From the NCBI GenBank assembly GCA_011050015.1, contig DRGP01000102.1:1-64000 (forward strand): a DNA stretch of 64,000 nucleotides, read 5' to 3'. Shown here in pieces: positions 1-10,020 of this stretch (position 1 is its first letter; each line of letters starts with the position of its first letter). The notes below the pieces were generated by a model, which worked only from the letters and a program-made list of their open reading frames with translations, had not been told where the DNA came from and ran no database searches. Made by a program: the position numbers and the translations under genes. The stretch is from Leeuwenhoekiella sp. (GTDB taxonomy: Bacteria > Bacteroidota > Bacteroidia > Flavobacteriales > Flavobacteriaceae).

Positions 1-146
1 GGTTTGAAAATGGTCATTTTGAGTGATTTTTGCAAAAAATCGTATCGAAAAAGGCCATTTTCAACCGAAAAATACTGATCTCGATACAAAATTCTTTCAG
101 AATTTCACTCGATCTGACACATTTTTCTTAGGTCGAACTCAGGTTA
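1..146 (+). repeat. Palindromic intergenic repeat, copy 1 (left end cut by window)
   Basis: This stretch closely matches 14167-14340, sharing the segments gagtgatttttgcaaaaaatcgtatcga, ctcgatacaaaattctttcag and tcactcgatctgacacattt, and ends in the terminal inverted repeat tcgaactcaggtta. About 25-30 bases of its left end lie outside the window. It is the first of four copies of a MITE-like family seen here. It contains no gene. Confidence 0.8.
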
Positions 147-362
147 AAATGAAAAACGGAAATATTTTAAATCTCAAAATAAGCGTCATCCCGATGTAGA
201 TCGGGATCAATTCAGCAGATCGAGTGTTGCAAGATCAAAAAAGATTGCTTTTTTCAGATATTTAGAAGAAGTTTGGAAGTATTCAATTCGAGTTACTTTT
301 ATATTTAAAGTATTTGATGCTTTAAATTCATCTATTTTTGAAACCCCCTTCATGTAAGAAAT
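147..362. other. Intergenic stretch with a small hairpin
   Basis: There is no coding sequence between the repeat and the first gene. A perfect 8-bp inverted repeat, ATCCCGAT-gtag-ATCGGGAT, lies at 188-207 and could form a short hairpin. It has no clear T-tract, so I do not call it a terminator. Confidence 0.5.
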
Positions 363-1436
363 TTGAAATTAAAAAAACCCCTACTCTATTCCTTAATTTT
401 TCTATTGCAACTCGTTGGTCTGCGTATTCTTCGGGGGAATCCTGAGTTTGTGGAACGCTATTATTCCACCGGCATCTATCCTTATATTGGCAAAGCATTG
501 CGCTATCTGTTGGGGTGGATTTCTTTTTCTATGGGCGATCTGCTTTATGCGGTTTTGATTGTTTGGCTATTGTTTTCACTTTATAAACTGATCAAAAAAC
601 GCTTCGGTAATTGGTTGAAATTTATTACCGAAATGCTGCTGATATTGAATATCATCTACATCTGTTTTCACCTGCTCTGGGGCTTTAATTATTACCGCCT
701 GCCCCTACACCAGGCCTTGCAGATAGGTAACGATTATGACACAGAAGAACTTGGTGATCTCACGCGACGGCTAATAGATCGTGCTAACCAGCTCCATACC
801 CAACTACAGCCCGATGATTCGGCCGCAGTGGTATTTCCCTTTAAAATTCAAGAAGTATTTGATAAAACGCCGCAGGGCTATACTGAAATTGAAGAAAGCT
901 TCCCCAAACTCGATTATCCTCCAAAAAGCATTAAAAATTCGCTTTTTCGGTATCCACTTTCGGTGATGGGTTTTGGCGGTTATCTAAATCCAATCACTAA
1001 CGAAGCGCAGGTCAATGGACTTATACCAGGGCACCGCTGGCCACTGGTGAGTTGTCATGAGCAGGGGCATCAGCTGGGATTTGCTAAAGAAAACGAAGCC
1101 AATTTTATTGGTGTCCTGGCCAGTACCAATAATTCTGACCCCTATTTTAAATATTCGGGCTATATTTTCGCCCTGCGCTACTGCCTTAACGAATTCTACA
1201 TACGCGATCCCGAGGCCGCGGAAAAACTAAAACCTATAATTAAATTTGGGATATTGGCCAATTACAAGGAATCGTATGATTTCTGGGCACGTTTTGAAAA
1301 TCCGCTGGAACCTATAATCGAAGCCATTTACGGAAATTATCTAGTGGCAAATAATCAACCAGCGGGTATGCAAAGTTATAATTATGTAGTCGCACTACTG
1401 GTTAATTATTATAAAGACAAAAAATCGCTTCCTTAG
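363..1436 (+). CDS. DUF3810-family membrane metallopeptidase-like protein
   Basis: The protein has 357 residues. Three hydrophobic segments lie near residues 7-22, 54-75 and 88-108, followed by a large soluble domain. That domain carries HEQGH at 232-236, an HExxH zinc motif, with acidic residues just after it (KENEANF), as in the DUF3810 family of Bacteroidota. The substrate is unknown; a membrane-anchored zinc peptidase is inferred. The start is TTG at 363: an in-frame ATG upstream is not available, and MKLKKPLLYSLIF makes a natural N-terminus. The amidohydrolase gene follows after 76 bp with no strong terminator between. Confidence 0.8.
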   Translation: MKLKKPLLYSLIFLLQLVGLRILRGNPEFVERYYSTGIYPYIGKALRYLLGWISFSMGDLLYAVLIVWLLFSLYKLIKKRFGNWLKFITEMLLILNIIYICFHLLWGFNYYRLPLHQALQIGNDYDTEELGDLTRRLIDRANQLHTQLQPDDSAAVVFPFKIQEVFDKTPQGYTEIEESFPKLDYPPKSIKNSLFRYPLSVMGFGGYLNPITNEAQVNGLIPGHRWPLVSCHEQGHQLGFAKENEANFIGVLASTNNSDPYFKYSGYIFALRYCLNEFYIRDPEAAEKLKPIIKFGILANYKESYDFWARFENPLEPIIEAIYGNYLVANNQPAGMQSYNYVVALLVNYYKDKKSLP

Positions 1437-1512
1437 TGTTAAAAATAGCATTTGAAGCTGTTAATTTTAATGCATCTTTTACCTTTAAAACGTTTAATTA
1501 ATTCAACTTTTT

Positions 1513-4503
1513 ATGTTAAAAAAACTATTCCTTTCGGGGAGTTTTCTTTTGTGCGGTTTTTTGCTCCAGGCACAGGATTACTTTCCTAAAAATGATGGTG
1601 TGATTACAGAAAACAACAATTACACTGTGTTTAAAAACGCCACCCTGCATCTCAATCCTTCAGAAACTGTAGAAAACGGTATGCTCGTTGTTCAGCAAGG
1701 TAAGATCACCGCAGTAGGAAAATCGGTCTCGATGCCTGATCACGCTGTGGTAATCGACTTGCAGGGAAAGCACATCTATCCTTCGTTTATTGAAACCTAT
1801 TCAGATTTTGGTATTGAAAAGCCCAAAAGAAAAAGTAATGGTCGCAGCCCTCAATACCAACCCACACGCGAAGGCTATTACTGGAACGATCACATTAGGC
1901 CAGAAACCAATGCCTTAGATGACTTTAAGTATGATAACAAAACAGCTGAAGCGATGCTAAAAGCCGGTTTTGGTACTGTACAGACGCATAAAGCAGACGG
2001 TATCGCCCGGGGCACCGGTATGATAATCGCGCTCAACGAACAAGGCACTGCCGCAGACCGTTTGCTCAATGTAAAATCCGCTCAGTTTTTCTCTTTTGAA
2101 AAAAGCAACCTTTCAGACCAGTCTTATCCTACTTCCATTATGGGTGCCACGGCACTTATCAGACAAGTATTTGTAGATGCAAACTGGTACAAAGAAGGTA
2201 ATGAACCCACACGTGACCTTTCGCTGGAAGCCTTGAATAACAATATGAATATGCCTCAGATCTTTAAAGGAGATGGCGTTTATGACGATTTACGTATCGC
2301 AAGCTTATCTAAAGAAACCGATGTGCCTTTTATCATTGTGGGCGGTGGTGATGAGTATCTGCGGATGAACGAGGTTAAAGAAACAGGAGCATCATATATT
2401 TTGCCCCTTAATTTTCCCGATGCCTATGATGTAGAAGACCCTTTCCAAGCCAGTTATGTCTCGCTAAGCCAAATGCTGGAGTGGAACCAATCTCCTGCCA
2501 ATCCCGCAAAATTGCAGGAAGCCGGTCTTACATTTGCCCTCACTGCAAATGGACTCAAATCTCCCGATAAATTTATGGAAATGCTTCAAAAGGCCATGAA
2601 ATATGGTCTTACGGAAGAGCAAGCCTTAGCCTCCTTAACCACCATTCCAGCGCAACTACTGAGACAGGAAGGTAAAATAGGGAGTCTCAAAAATGGCGCT
2701 TGGGCCAATTTTTTGGTCACTTCAGGGCCTATTTTTGATAAGGAAACCGTACTCTACGAAAACTGGGTGCAGGGCAATAAAAATATTATTAAGGATGCTG
2801 ATGTAAAAGATATTGACGGGATGTACACGCTCAATATTTCTGGCACATCATACTCCATGGAAATCTCAAAATCTACCGAAAAACCCAGTGTAACCATAAA
2901 ACAGGGCGATACCAAACTGGGCTCTAAAATCACTTATGACGATGGCTGGCTCAATGTCACGTTTAATACATCCAAAACCAAAGAAAAACAATATATAAGG
3001 ATCATTGCACAAACTGATAAGAAGCCTTTAATAGGAAAAGCAATTCTGGAAGATGGGACAGAAAGCCAGTTTACCGCTACCCGTACCTCTTCTACTACAG
3101 AAAACAAGAATGACGAGAACGATGATGAGGATGAGGATGAAGATGATAAAGACACCGAAATACCAACGGTCATGCCACTCACATATCCTGATGTAGCCTA
3201 CGGTTTTGATAGCCAACCAAAAGCAGAAACCATTCTTTTTCAAAATGCCACCGTATGGACGGGCGAAGATGACGAAGCTCTTGAGGATACTGATGTACTC
3301 ATCAAAAACGGAAAAATAAGTGCCATTGGCCAAAATTTATCAGCTAGTGGAGCACGCGTAATTGATGCAACAGACAAATACCTTACAGCCGGAATTATAG
3401 ATGAACACTCACACATCGCTGCTTTTGATATTAATGAATCTGGTCAGAATTCTTCCGCAGAAGTACGTATGAAAGATGCGGTAGATCCAGATGATATTGA
3501 TATTTATCGCGACCTTGCTGGTGGGGTAACCACGATTCAGTTATTGCACGGTTCGGCCAATCCCATTGGTGGTCAATCTGCTGTAATGAAGCTTAAATGG
3601 GGATCGTCTATTGACGATATGGTCATGGATGACGTGAAATTTATCAAATTTGCCCTCGGTGAAAATGTGAAGCAATCCAACTGGGGCAGTTTCAACCGTT
3701 TTCCGCAGACGCGTATGGGCGTACAGCAAATGTATACTGATTATTTTCAGCGCGCCAAAGAATATGAGGCACGGAAAAAAAGTGGAAAACCCTACCGCAA
3801 GGATTATGAGATGGAAACTTTAGTAGACATACTCAATGGAGAGCGTTTTGTTACTTCCCACAGTTATGTACAGAGCGAGATCAATATGCTTATGAAAGTG
3901 GCCGAAGATTTCGGTTTCCGCATCAATACCTTTACCCACATTCTAGAAGGCTATAAAGTAGCCGATAAAATGAAAGAGCATGGTGTGGCCGGATCGACTT
4001 TTAGTGACTGGTGGGCGTACAAATATGAAGTTAACGACGCGATTCCTTATAATGCCGCCATTATGTGGAGCGAGGGCGTACTTACCGGCATAAACAGTGA
4101 TGATGCAGAGATGTCTCGAAGGTTGAACCAGGAAGCCGCAAAAACCATGAAATATGGAGGCGTTCCAGAAATGGAAGCCTGGAAATTTGTCACTCTCAAC
4201 CCTGCTAAAATGCTACATATAGACGATCGCGTAGGCAGTATCAAAAAAGGAAAAGATGCCGATGTTGTGCTGTGGTCTACAAACCCTATGTCTGTAAGTG
4301 CGGTAGCCGAAAAAACACTTATAGAAGGTGTGGTTTATTTTGATATAGAACGGGACAGGCAACTTCAAAAAGAAGTTAAGCAGAAAAAGAACGAATTAAT
4401 TACCATGATGCTCGCAGCGAAGAACAAAGGCCTCAAGACGCAACCGGCCAAAAAAGAAGAAAAGCAGCGCATGCAATGCGAAACCCTAGAAACCATTAAG
4501 TAA
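1513..4503 (+). CDS. Exported two-domain amidohydrolase-family protein
   Basis: The 996-residue protein begins with a signal peptide (about 1-20, ending LLQAQ). It has two amidohydrolase/imidazolonepropionase-like halves joined by an acidic low-complexity linker (around 530-550, runs of D and E). The second half has the metal motif HSH at 632-634 (GIIDEHSHIAAF), later His/Asp positions, and an ending typical of the superfamily (VGSIKKGKDADVVLW). In the first half the equivalent site reads YPSFIETYSDFG, with no HxH, so that domain is probably not a classical metal-dependent hydrolase. The next gene starts 1 bp after the stop, so the pair is an operon. The substrate cannot be told from sequence. 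Confidence 0.85.
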   Translation: MLKKLFLSGSFLLCGFLLQAQDYFPKNDGVITENNNYTVFKNATLHLNPSETVENGMLVVQQGKITAVGKSVSMPDHAVVIDLQGKHIYPSFIETYSDFGIEKPKRKSNGRSPQYQPTREGYYWNDHIRPETNALDDFKYDNKTAEAMLKAGFGTVQTHKADGIARGTGMIIALNEQGTAADRLLNVKSAQFFSFEKSNLSDQSYPTSIMGATALIRQVFVDANWYKEGNEPTRDLSLEALNNNMNMPQIFKGDGVYDDLRIASLSKETDVPFIIVGGGDEYLRMNEVKETGASYILPLNFPDAYDVEDPFQASYVSLSQMLEWNQSPANPAKLQEAGLTFALTANGLKSPDKFMEMLQKAMKYGLTEEQALASLTTIPAQLLRQEGKIGSLKNGAWANFLVTSGPIFDKETVLYENWVQGNKNIIKDADVKDIDGMYTLNISGTSYSMEISKSTEKPSVTIKQGDTKLGSKITYDDGWLNVTFNTSKTKEKQYIRIIAQTDKKPLIGKAILEDGTESQFTATRTSSTTENKNDENDDEDEDEDDKDTEIPTVMPLTYPDVAYGFDSQPKAETILFQNATVWTGEDDEALEDTDVLIKNGKISAIGQNLSASGARVIDATDKYLTAGIIDEHSHIAAFDINESGQNSSAEVRMKDAVDPDDIDIYRDLAGGVTTIQLLHGSANPIGGQSAVMKLKWGSSIDDMVMDDVKFIKFALGENVKQSNWGSFNRFPQTRMGVQQMYTDYFQRAKEYEARKKSGKPYRKDYEMETLVDILNGERFVTSHSYVQSEINMLMKVAEDFGFRINTFTHILEGYKVADKMKEHGVAGSTFSDWWAYKYEVNDAIPYNAAIMWSEGVLTGINSDDAEMSRRLNQEAAKTMKYGGVPEMEAWKFVTLNPAKMLHIDDRVGSIKKGKDADVVLWSTNPMSVSAVAEKTLIEGVVYFDIERDRQLQKEVKQKKNELITMMLAAKNKGLKTQPAKKEEKQRMQCETLETIK

Positions 4504-4504
4504 T

Positions 4505-5794
4505 ATGAAAAAATTTAAAATACTAGTATTTGCTTTCCTAATCACTCTAACTGCTGTGGCGCAGCAAACCCCAGCACCTAAGCAAAGTGGGGAAATCACC
4601 CTAAAAGGTGGAACTGCCCATATAGGAAATGGAAAAGTGATTGAGAATAGTATCATTTTTATAAAGGATGGAAAAATTACCGGCGTTTATGATGCACAGA
4701 ACAATACCATAGAACCTAAAGGAGAGGTCATTGATGTAACTAGCAAGCATATTTACCCTGGTTTCATAGCCCCGGACACCACTCTGGGACTCGTTGAGAT
4801 CAGTGCCGTTCGCGCTACCGAAGATCAGGATGAAATAGGTGAATTCAACCCACATATTGAAGCCATTGTAGCTTACAATGCCGAGTCAAAAGTAGTTGAA
4901 AGTATGCGGCCCAATGGGGTACTTCTCGCACAGACGGTTCCGCAGGGCGGGACCATAAGTGGCACTTCTTCTGTCGTGCAACTTGATGCATGGAACTGGG
5001 AAGACGCTGTAGTAAAGCGCGGTGATGGCGTACACCTCAACTGGCCCAATAGTTTTCGCCGTGGGCGCTGGTGGCTGGGCGAAGAACCCGGTTACAGTCC
5101 CAATAAAAGTTATGCTGAAGATGTGACTAAGATAAAGGATTTCATAAACCAATCCAGCGCTTATACCGGAGGGGACAATGCTATTAAAAACCTGCCCTAC
5201 GCTTCTATGAAATCCATTTTAGACGGTGATAGTAATCTTTATATTCACGTGGATGGAGAAAAGGAAATTCTGGACGTATTGCGATTTAAAACAGCAATGA
5301 ACCTTGATCATGTAGTGCTTGTGGGCGCTTACCGTGCCTATACCATTGCCGATCAGGTAGCTAAGGCCAATGTTCCTGTCATTCTTGCACGGGTACACAG
5401 TTTACCTGAAACTGAAGATGATGATTATGATATTTCTTATAAAATGGCCAAAATTCTGGATGATGCTGGTGTACTCGTCGCGCTAGGCAATAGCGGCGAA
5501 TACTGGCAAGCCCGGAATATTCCATTTTATGCAGGTCAGGTAACCGCCCACGGAATGTCTTTTGAAGATGCGTTAAGCCTAATCACACTCAATACTGCAA
5601 AAATATTAGGTATTGACTCCGAAATGGGTTCCCTTGAAGAAGGAAAAGATGCCACTTTGTTTGTGAGCACAGGAAACGCTTTGGAAATGAAAGGTAATAA
5701 TGTAGAAAAAGCCATGATTAAAGGCCGAGACATCAGTCTGGAAACCCACCAGACCGAACTTTGGAAACGCTATATGGAAAAATATAGCCGGTAA
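4505..5794 (+). CDS. Exported amidohydrolase-family protein lacking the HxH motif
   Basis: This 429-residue protein has a signal peptide (about 1-19, TLTAVAQ) and an amidohydrolase fold signature: the N-terminal beta region GGTAHIGNGKVIENSIIFIKDGKITGVYD and the C-terminal MGSLEEGKDATLFVS. Where family members have HxH after the first beta strand it reads YPGFIAPDTTLG, so the usual binuclear metal site looks lost. It resembles the first half of the upstream protein and may act as its partner or as a binding protein. It starts 1 bp after the preceding stop and is followed by a hairpin terminator. Confidence 0.82.
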   Translation: MKKFKILVFAFLITLTAVAQQTPAPKQSGEITLKGGTAHIGNGKVIENSIIFIKDGKITGVYDAQNNTIEPKGEVIDVTSKHIYPGFIAPDTTLGLVEISAVRATEDQDEIGEFNPHIEAIVAYNAESKVVESMRPNGVLLAQTVPQGGTISGTSSVVQLDAWNWEDAVVKRGDGVHLNWPNSFRRGRWWLGEEPGYSPNKSYAEDVTKIKDFINQSSAYTGGDNAIKNLPYASMKSILDGDSNLYIHVDGEKEILDVLRFKTAMNLDHVVLVGAYRAYTIADQVAKANVPVILARVHSLPETEDDDYDISYKMAKILDDAGVLVALGNSGEYWQARNIPFYAGQVTAHGMSFEDALSLITLNTAKILGIDSEMGSLEEGKDATLFVSTGNALEMKGNNVEKAMIKGRDISLETHQTELWKRYMEKYSR

Positions 5795-5812
5795 ATTTTA
5801 AAAAATCACTTT

Positions 5813-5861
5813 AAAAAAGTCGGTATAAAGTCTGTATTTTCAGGTTTTATACCGATTTTTT
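5813..5861 (+). terminator. Rho-independent terminator after the amidohydrolase pair
   Basis: The arms TCGGTATAAA and TTTATACCGA pair around a loop of about 15 bases, flanked by an A-run on the left and a T-run on the right. The position, 20-70 bp after the stop at 5794, fits the end of the amidohydrolase operon. Confidence 0.75.
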
Positions 5862-6023
5862 ATTGGTCATTATCCACTCTTCTATTTTTGAAAAATTATT
5901 ACAGATTTTGAATTGAAAAAAGCAATTTTAACCAAAAAACAACCATTTTTAAGTGAAAAATATGAGATTCGAGTGTTCCCTTTGGGGGCTAGGGGGATGA
6001 GATAAATTCGTAATTTTACGTCC

Positions 6024-7439
6024 ATGCAAATTCAAGATACCATTACAGCACTGGCCACCGCATCTGGTGCGGGGGCAATTGCCATTATTCGCGTTTCCGG
6101 AGAAAATTCCATTGCGATCGTCAATTCCATTTTTAAAGCCAAAAGTGGGAAGCGATTGATTGATCAGGATTCCCACACATTACATCTGGGAAACATCTAC
6201 GACAACCAGCGCATTATTGACGAGGTATTAGTTTCTCTTTTTAAAGGTACCCGTTCCTACACCGGTGAACCCACGGTAGAAATATCCTGTCATGGCAGTC
6301 CGTACATTCAACAGGAAATCCTGCAATTATTACTTCGGAAAGGATGTCGAGCCGCAAAAGCAGGCGAATTTACCTTACGCGCATTCATTAATGGAAAAAT
6401 GGATCTCAGCCAAGCGGAAGCGGTTGCAGACCTCATTGCCAGTGACAATGCCGGCGCCCACCAGATCGCCATGCAGCAAATGCGGGGTGGTTTTAGTGCC
6501 GAAATTGCCGGTTTACGGCAAGAATTGCTCGATTTTGCCTCACTTATTGAACTCGAACTCGATTTTTCAGAAGAAGACGTGGAATTTGCCAACCGGGAGC
6601 ATTTTCAACAATTGATCACAAAAATCACCCGTGTACTCAAACGCCTCATAGATTCCTTTGCCACGGGCAATGTGATCAAAAATGGCATTCCGGTCGCCAT
6701 TGTGGGCGAACCCAACGTGGGCAAATCAACACTGCTCAACGTCCTTCTTAATGAAGAGCGTGCCATTGTAAGCGAAATCGCGGGCACAACCCGTGATACT
6801 ATTGAGGACGAACTTTCCATTGGTGGAATTGGATTTCGTTTCATCGACACCGCGGGAATACGGGAGACCGTTGATGTGATTGAAGGTCTGGGCATCAAAA
6901 AGACCTTTGAAAAAATAGGTCAGGCGCAGGTGGTTTTATACCTCATTAATGCGGAAAAATTCAAAAAACAAGCGGAGCCTTTTAAGGTTGAAATAGAGAA
7001 AATAAAAAATCAATTTCCAGGAAAATCTCTCGTTATTGTTGCTAATAAAATTGATTTTTTAAGTAAAAAAGAGCAGGAAAAGATCAAAAATGAATTGGGA
7101 ATTCTTGTGAAAAACAATGAGAAATCAGCAGCCCTTTTGATATCAGCAAAGACTGGCGCTGGGGTTGATGGCCTTAAAGAACAGCTTCTTCAATTTATCA
7201 ACACCGGTGCCCTTCGCAATAATGAAACACTGGTTACTAATTCCCGTCATTATGATGCCCTCCTAAAAGCTTTGGAAGAAATTGAAAAAATACAAGAAGG
7301 AATAAATGCTGGTCTCACCGGCGACCTTCTCGCTATAGATATTCGGGAGGCACTGTATCACTTTGGGGAGATTACTGGTCAAGTTACGAATGATGAGCTT
7401 TTGGGGAATATATTTGCTAATTTTTGTATTGGGAAATAG
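6024..7439 (+). CDS. mnmE: tRNA modification GTPase MnmE (TrmE)
   Basis: The 471-residue protein matches MnmE throughout. An N-terminal folate-binding domain (QDTITALATASGAGAIAIIRVSG) is followed by a helical domain. The inserted G domain has GEPNVGKST (about 228-236), the DTAG switch motif and NKID. The protein ends in FCIGK, with the conserved Cys of the CxGK motif. With MnmG it installs the carboxymethylaminomethyl group on the wobble uridine of certain tRNAs, in the cytoplasm. Length is normal for the family. It is a single-gene unit, with a terminator upstream and a gene-poor stretch downstream. Confidence 0.97.
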   Translation: MQIQDTITALATASGAGAIAIIRVSGENSIAIVNSIFKAKSGKRLIDQDSHTLHLGNIYDNQRIIDEVLVSLFKGTRSYTGEPTVEISCHGSPYIQQEILQLLLRKGCRAAKAGEFTLRAFINGKMDLSQAEAVADLIASDNAGAHQIAMQQMRGGFSAEIAGLRQELLDFASLIELELDFSEEDVEFANREHFQQLITKITRVLKRLIDSFATGNVIKNGIPVAIVGEPNVGKSTLLNVLLNEERAIVSEIAGTTRDTIEDELSIGGIGFRFIDTAGIRETVDVIEGLGIKKTFEKIGQAQVVLYLINAEKFKKQAEPFKVEIEKIKNQFPGKSLVIVANKIDFLSKKEQEKIKNELGILVKNNEKSAALLISAKTGAGVDGLKEQLLQFINTGALRNNETLVTNSRHYDALLKALEEIEKIQEGINAGLTGDLLAIDIREALYHFGEITGQVTNDELLGNIFANFCIGK

Positions 7440-7769
7440 GCCTGTAAATACGAAGGATGATAGATAATCTTTGAATGTACCGCCTTCAGACATGAGAACC
7501 CGTTATCGGACAACGTAATGAGCCTGGTTTTCATTTCTATTTAAACATTTCATCTACAACTGTTTCAACGACCTTAATAATCTCACCTTTAATAGCTAAA
7601 TCTTTAGCAGCAAATTCTAAAACTTAGACATTCATAAAAATAGATATGCACCTTATTTTTGAAAACTGTGTAATCTTAACATTTTTTCGGCTTAAATATT
7701 CCATTTTTATTGCTTCGCTCCATAGGTTTGTGTAATTTTCATCATCCTTAATTATGATGAATTAAAAAT
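7440..7769. other. Intergenic stretch with a possible gene remnant
   Basis: This 330-bp stretch separates mnmE from the oxidoreductase pair. Apart from the short minus-strand remnant at 7537-7623, I see no gene, repeat copy or clear terminator. Confidence 0.5.
7537..7623 (-). pseudogene. Possible C-terminal remnant of an unidentified gene
   Basis: Read on the minus strand, an open stretch of 28 codons (VLEFAAKDLAIKGEIIKVV, then ETVVDEMFK and a stop) looks like the helical C-terminus of a protein. It is preceded immediately by an in-frame stop and has no start codon. The parent family is not recognised. It could equally be chance. Confidence 0.25.
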
Positions 7770-8315
7770 ATGCATAGAAGAGAAGCAGTAAAGCGCATCG
7801 CATTGGCATCAATAGCCGCTATGGTGATGACCCGATGCGATTTTGGTGAGGAAGAAGTAACCGAGTTTTTATCAGAAGGCAAACTTCAGTTAAACCAAAA
7901 GCACAAAAAATATCTTGCTCAGATAAGTGAGACCTTTCTTCCTATCAAAGGAAAATCTGATAGAATAGACCCTGCGGCAGATTTTATAATGACCATGGTG
8001 AATGACTGCAAAAGTCCTGCAGATATTCAAAAATTTGCCGTTGGCTTCAACGATTATAAAAATTTAATGAACCAAAGCAGTCTTGAAATCGATACAGATG
8101 AACCTGAAGAAGTTCTTACTGTGGTTGAAGGAGTGCTGGATAAAAAGGAATCAAAAGAGGAATTGACTTACTTTATTTTAACCGTACGAGAACTTTCTCT
8201 TAAAAATCTAACATCTTCAGCTTTTTTCATGGAGGATTACCTGGATTACCAATTAATCCCTTCTGAATATATAGCCTGTTACGATATTACAAAAAGCCAG
8301 AATGAACGAATCTAA
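7770..8315 (+). CDS. Gluconate 2-dehydrogenase subunit 3 family protein (small subunit of GMC oxidoreductase)
   Basis: The 181-residue protein opens with MHRREAVKRIALASIAAMVM, a twin-arginine-type signal. It continues with the pattern of the gluconate 2-dehydrogenase subunit 3 family (QISETFLPIKGKSDRIDPAADFI, then a helical body). Such subunits accompany a flavin-containing GMC large subunit and help its Tat export. The stop overlaps the start of the GMC gene by 14 bp, which supports translational coupling and complex formation. The substrate is not known. Confidence 0.85.
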   Translation: MHRREAVKRIALASIAAMVMTRCDFGEEEVTEFLSEGKLQLNQKHKKYLAQISETFLPIKGKSDRIDPAADFIMTMVNDCKSPADIQKFAVGFNDYKNLMNQSSLEIDTDEPEEVLTVVEGVLDKKESKEELTYFILTVRELSLKNLTSSAFFMEDYLDYQLIPSEYIACYDITKSQNERI

Positions 8316-9999
8316 TTATGATGCTATCATTATAGGCGCCGGCATGAGCGGCGGTTGGGTAGCGAAAGAACTTTGTGAACAGGGATTAAAAACACTATTA
8401 CTAGAGCGCGGGCCCGATGTAAAACACATACAGGATTACCCCACCACAAATATGCAGCCCTGGGAATTTAAACACCGGGGTGAAATGCCATACGATGTTC
8501 AAAAAGAAAACCCTATTGTCTCCCGCTGTTATGCTTTTAAGGAAGACAATGCCCACTTTATGGTCAAGGATAAGGAACACCCATATAAACAGGACAAGCC
8601 TTTCGACTGGATCAGAGGATATCAGGTAGGTGGCAAATCGCTGCTCTGGGCAAGACAGACGCAACGATGGAGTGATTTTGATTTTGAAGGACCTGCAAGG
8701 GACGGCTTTTCTGTAGATTGGCCCATACGGTATAAGGATCTTGCCCCCTGGTATAGCAAAGTTGAAAAATTTGCGGGTATTACCGGAAATAAAGATGGCC
8801 TGGAAACACTTCCCGATGGGGAATTTTTGCCTGCCTGGCAACTCAATTGCGTACAGGACTATTTTACAGATGTTATAGCAAAGAATTATAAAGACCGGCA
8901 TGTTATTTTTGGCAGATGTGCACATTTAGCCGAAGCCAAAGACATTCACCGAGAACAGGGAAGGACGCAGTGTATGAAAAGAACCGAATGTGAACGAGGT
9001 TGCCCTTTTGGTGGGTATTTCAGTTCCGTTTCTTCTACCATTCCCTGGGCGTTAAAATCAGGAAATCTAACACTAAAACCTTATTCTGTTGTAGAATCTG
9101 TAATGTATGATGAAGAAAGTGGTAAAGCCTCTGGTGTGCGGGTCATCGATTCCAATACGAAAGAAGTCACTGAGTATACGTCTAAAATAGTATTCCTAAA
9201 TGCCGGATCTATAAATACAGTAAGTATCCTATTAAATTCTAAATCTGATAGATTTCCGAATGGCCTGGGAAATGATACTGGACTCCTAGGTAAATATGTA
9301 GGATTTCATAATTACCGCGGAAAAGTAAATGCGATTCACGATGGGCATATAAATACTGCAGTTAAAGGTAGGATCCCTACTGGTGCATACATCCCCCGTT
9401 TTCAAAACATACATCGTCAGGAAACGGATTTCCTAAGAGGTTATGCGGCTACATTTTTTGCAGGAAGGTCTAAGCAGGTGGAGATGGGCGAAGGTTTTGG
9501 TCATGCACTGAGTAGCCAGATTCTGGATAATCAACCTGAATATGGCCCTTGGCATGTAGGCTCTGGAATTATGGGGGCGACCATACCAAAAGAAACTAAT
9601 TATATTAAGCTGGACGAAACCGAAACGGATGAATGGGGAAATCCCCTTATTCGCATTTCTATGGAGTATGATGACAACGACGAGAAAATGCTTAAACATT
9701 TCTTTGGGCAGTTTACCGAAATGTTTGAAAAAGCAGGCTTTGAAAACATCACACAGGCAGACAGTAAGCAAGCACCCGGTCTTGACATACATGAAATGGG
9801 TGGTGCCCGTATGGGTAAAGATGCAAAAACTTCGGTTTTAAATAAATGGAATCAATTGCATAATTGTAAGAATGTCTTTGTGACAGATGGAGCTTGCATG
9901 ACATCCACCTCTACACAAAACCCTTCACTCACTTATATGGCTATATCAGCGCGCGCTGCTAATTATGCTGTTGAAGCTTTAAAAAAGGGCGAAATTTAG
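8302..9999 (+). CDS. GMC-family FAD-dependent oxidoreductase
   Basis: The 565-residue protein has an N-terminal FAD-binding Rossmann motif (YDAIIIGAGMSGGWVAKELCEQG) and the conserved GGKSLLW segment. The C-terminal GMC signature (TDGACMTSTSTQNPSLTYMAISARAA) includes the Asn-Pro-Ser region near the catalytic end. The family oxidises sugars or alcohols, and the partner subunit suggests a periplasmic or membrane-linked dehydrogenase. It has no signal peptide of its own, consistent with hitchhiking on the Tat signal of the upstream subunit. A strong hairpin terminator follows. Confidence 0.9.
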   Translation: MNESNYDAIIIGAGMSGGWVAKELCEQGLKTLLLERGPDVKHIQDYPTTNMQPWEFKHRGEMPYDVQKENPIVSRCYAFKEDNAHFMVKDKEHPYKQDKPFDWIRGYQVGGKSLLWARQTQRWSDFDFEGPARDGFSVDWPIRYKDLAPWYSKVEKFAGITGNKDGLETLPDGEFLPAWQLNCVQDYFTDVIAKNYKDRHVIFGRCAHLAEAKDIHREQGRTQCMKRTECERGCPFGGYFSSVSSTIPWALKSGNLTLKPYSVVESVMYDEESGKASGVRVIDSNTKEVTEYTSKIVFLNAGSINTVSILLNSKSDRFPNGLGNDTGLLGKYVGFHNYRGKVNAIHDGHINTAVKGRIPTGAYIPRFQNIHRQETDFLRGYAATFFAGRSKQVEMGEGFGHALSSQILDNQPEYGPWHVGSGIMGATIPKETNYIKLDETETDEWGNPLIRISMEYDDNDEKMLKHFFGQFTEMFEKAGFENITQADSKQAPGLDIHEMGGARMGKDAKTSVLNKWNQLHNCKNVFVTDGACMTSTSTQNPSLTYMAISARAANYAVEALKKGEI

Positions 10000-10020
10000 A
10001 ATAATCAACTCTTATACATA

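Noticed and set aside
8401-8925. 174-residue minus-strand ORF
   Set aside because: It is antisense to the GMC oxidoreductase, whose motifs are clear; this is a shadow frame.
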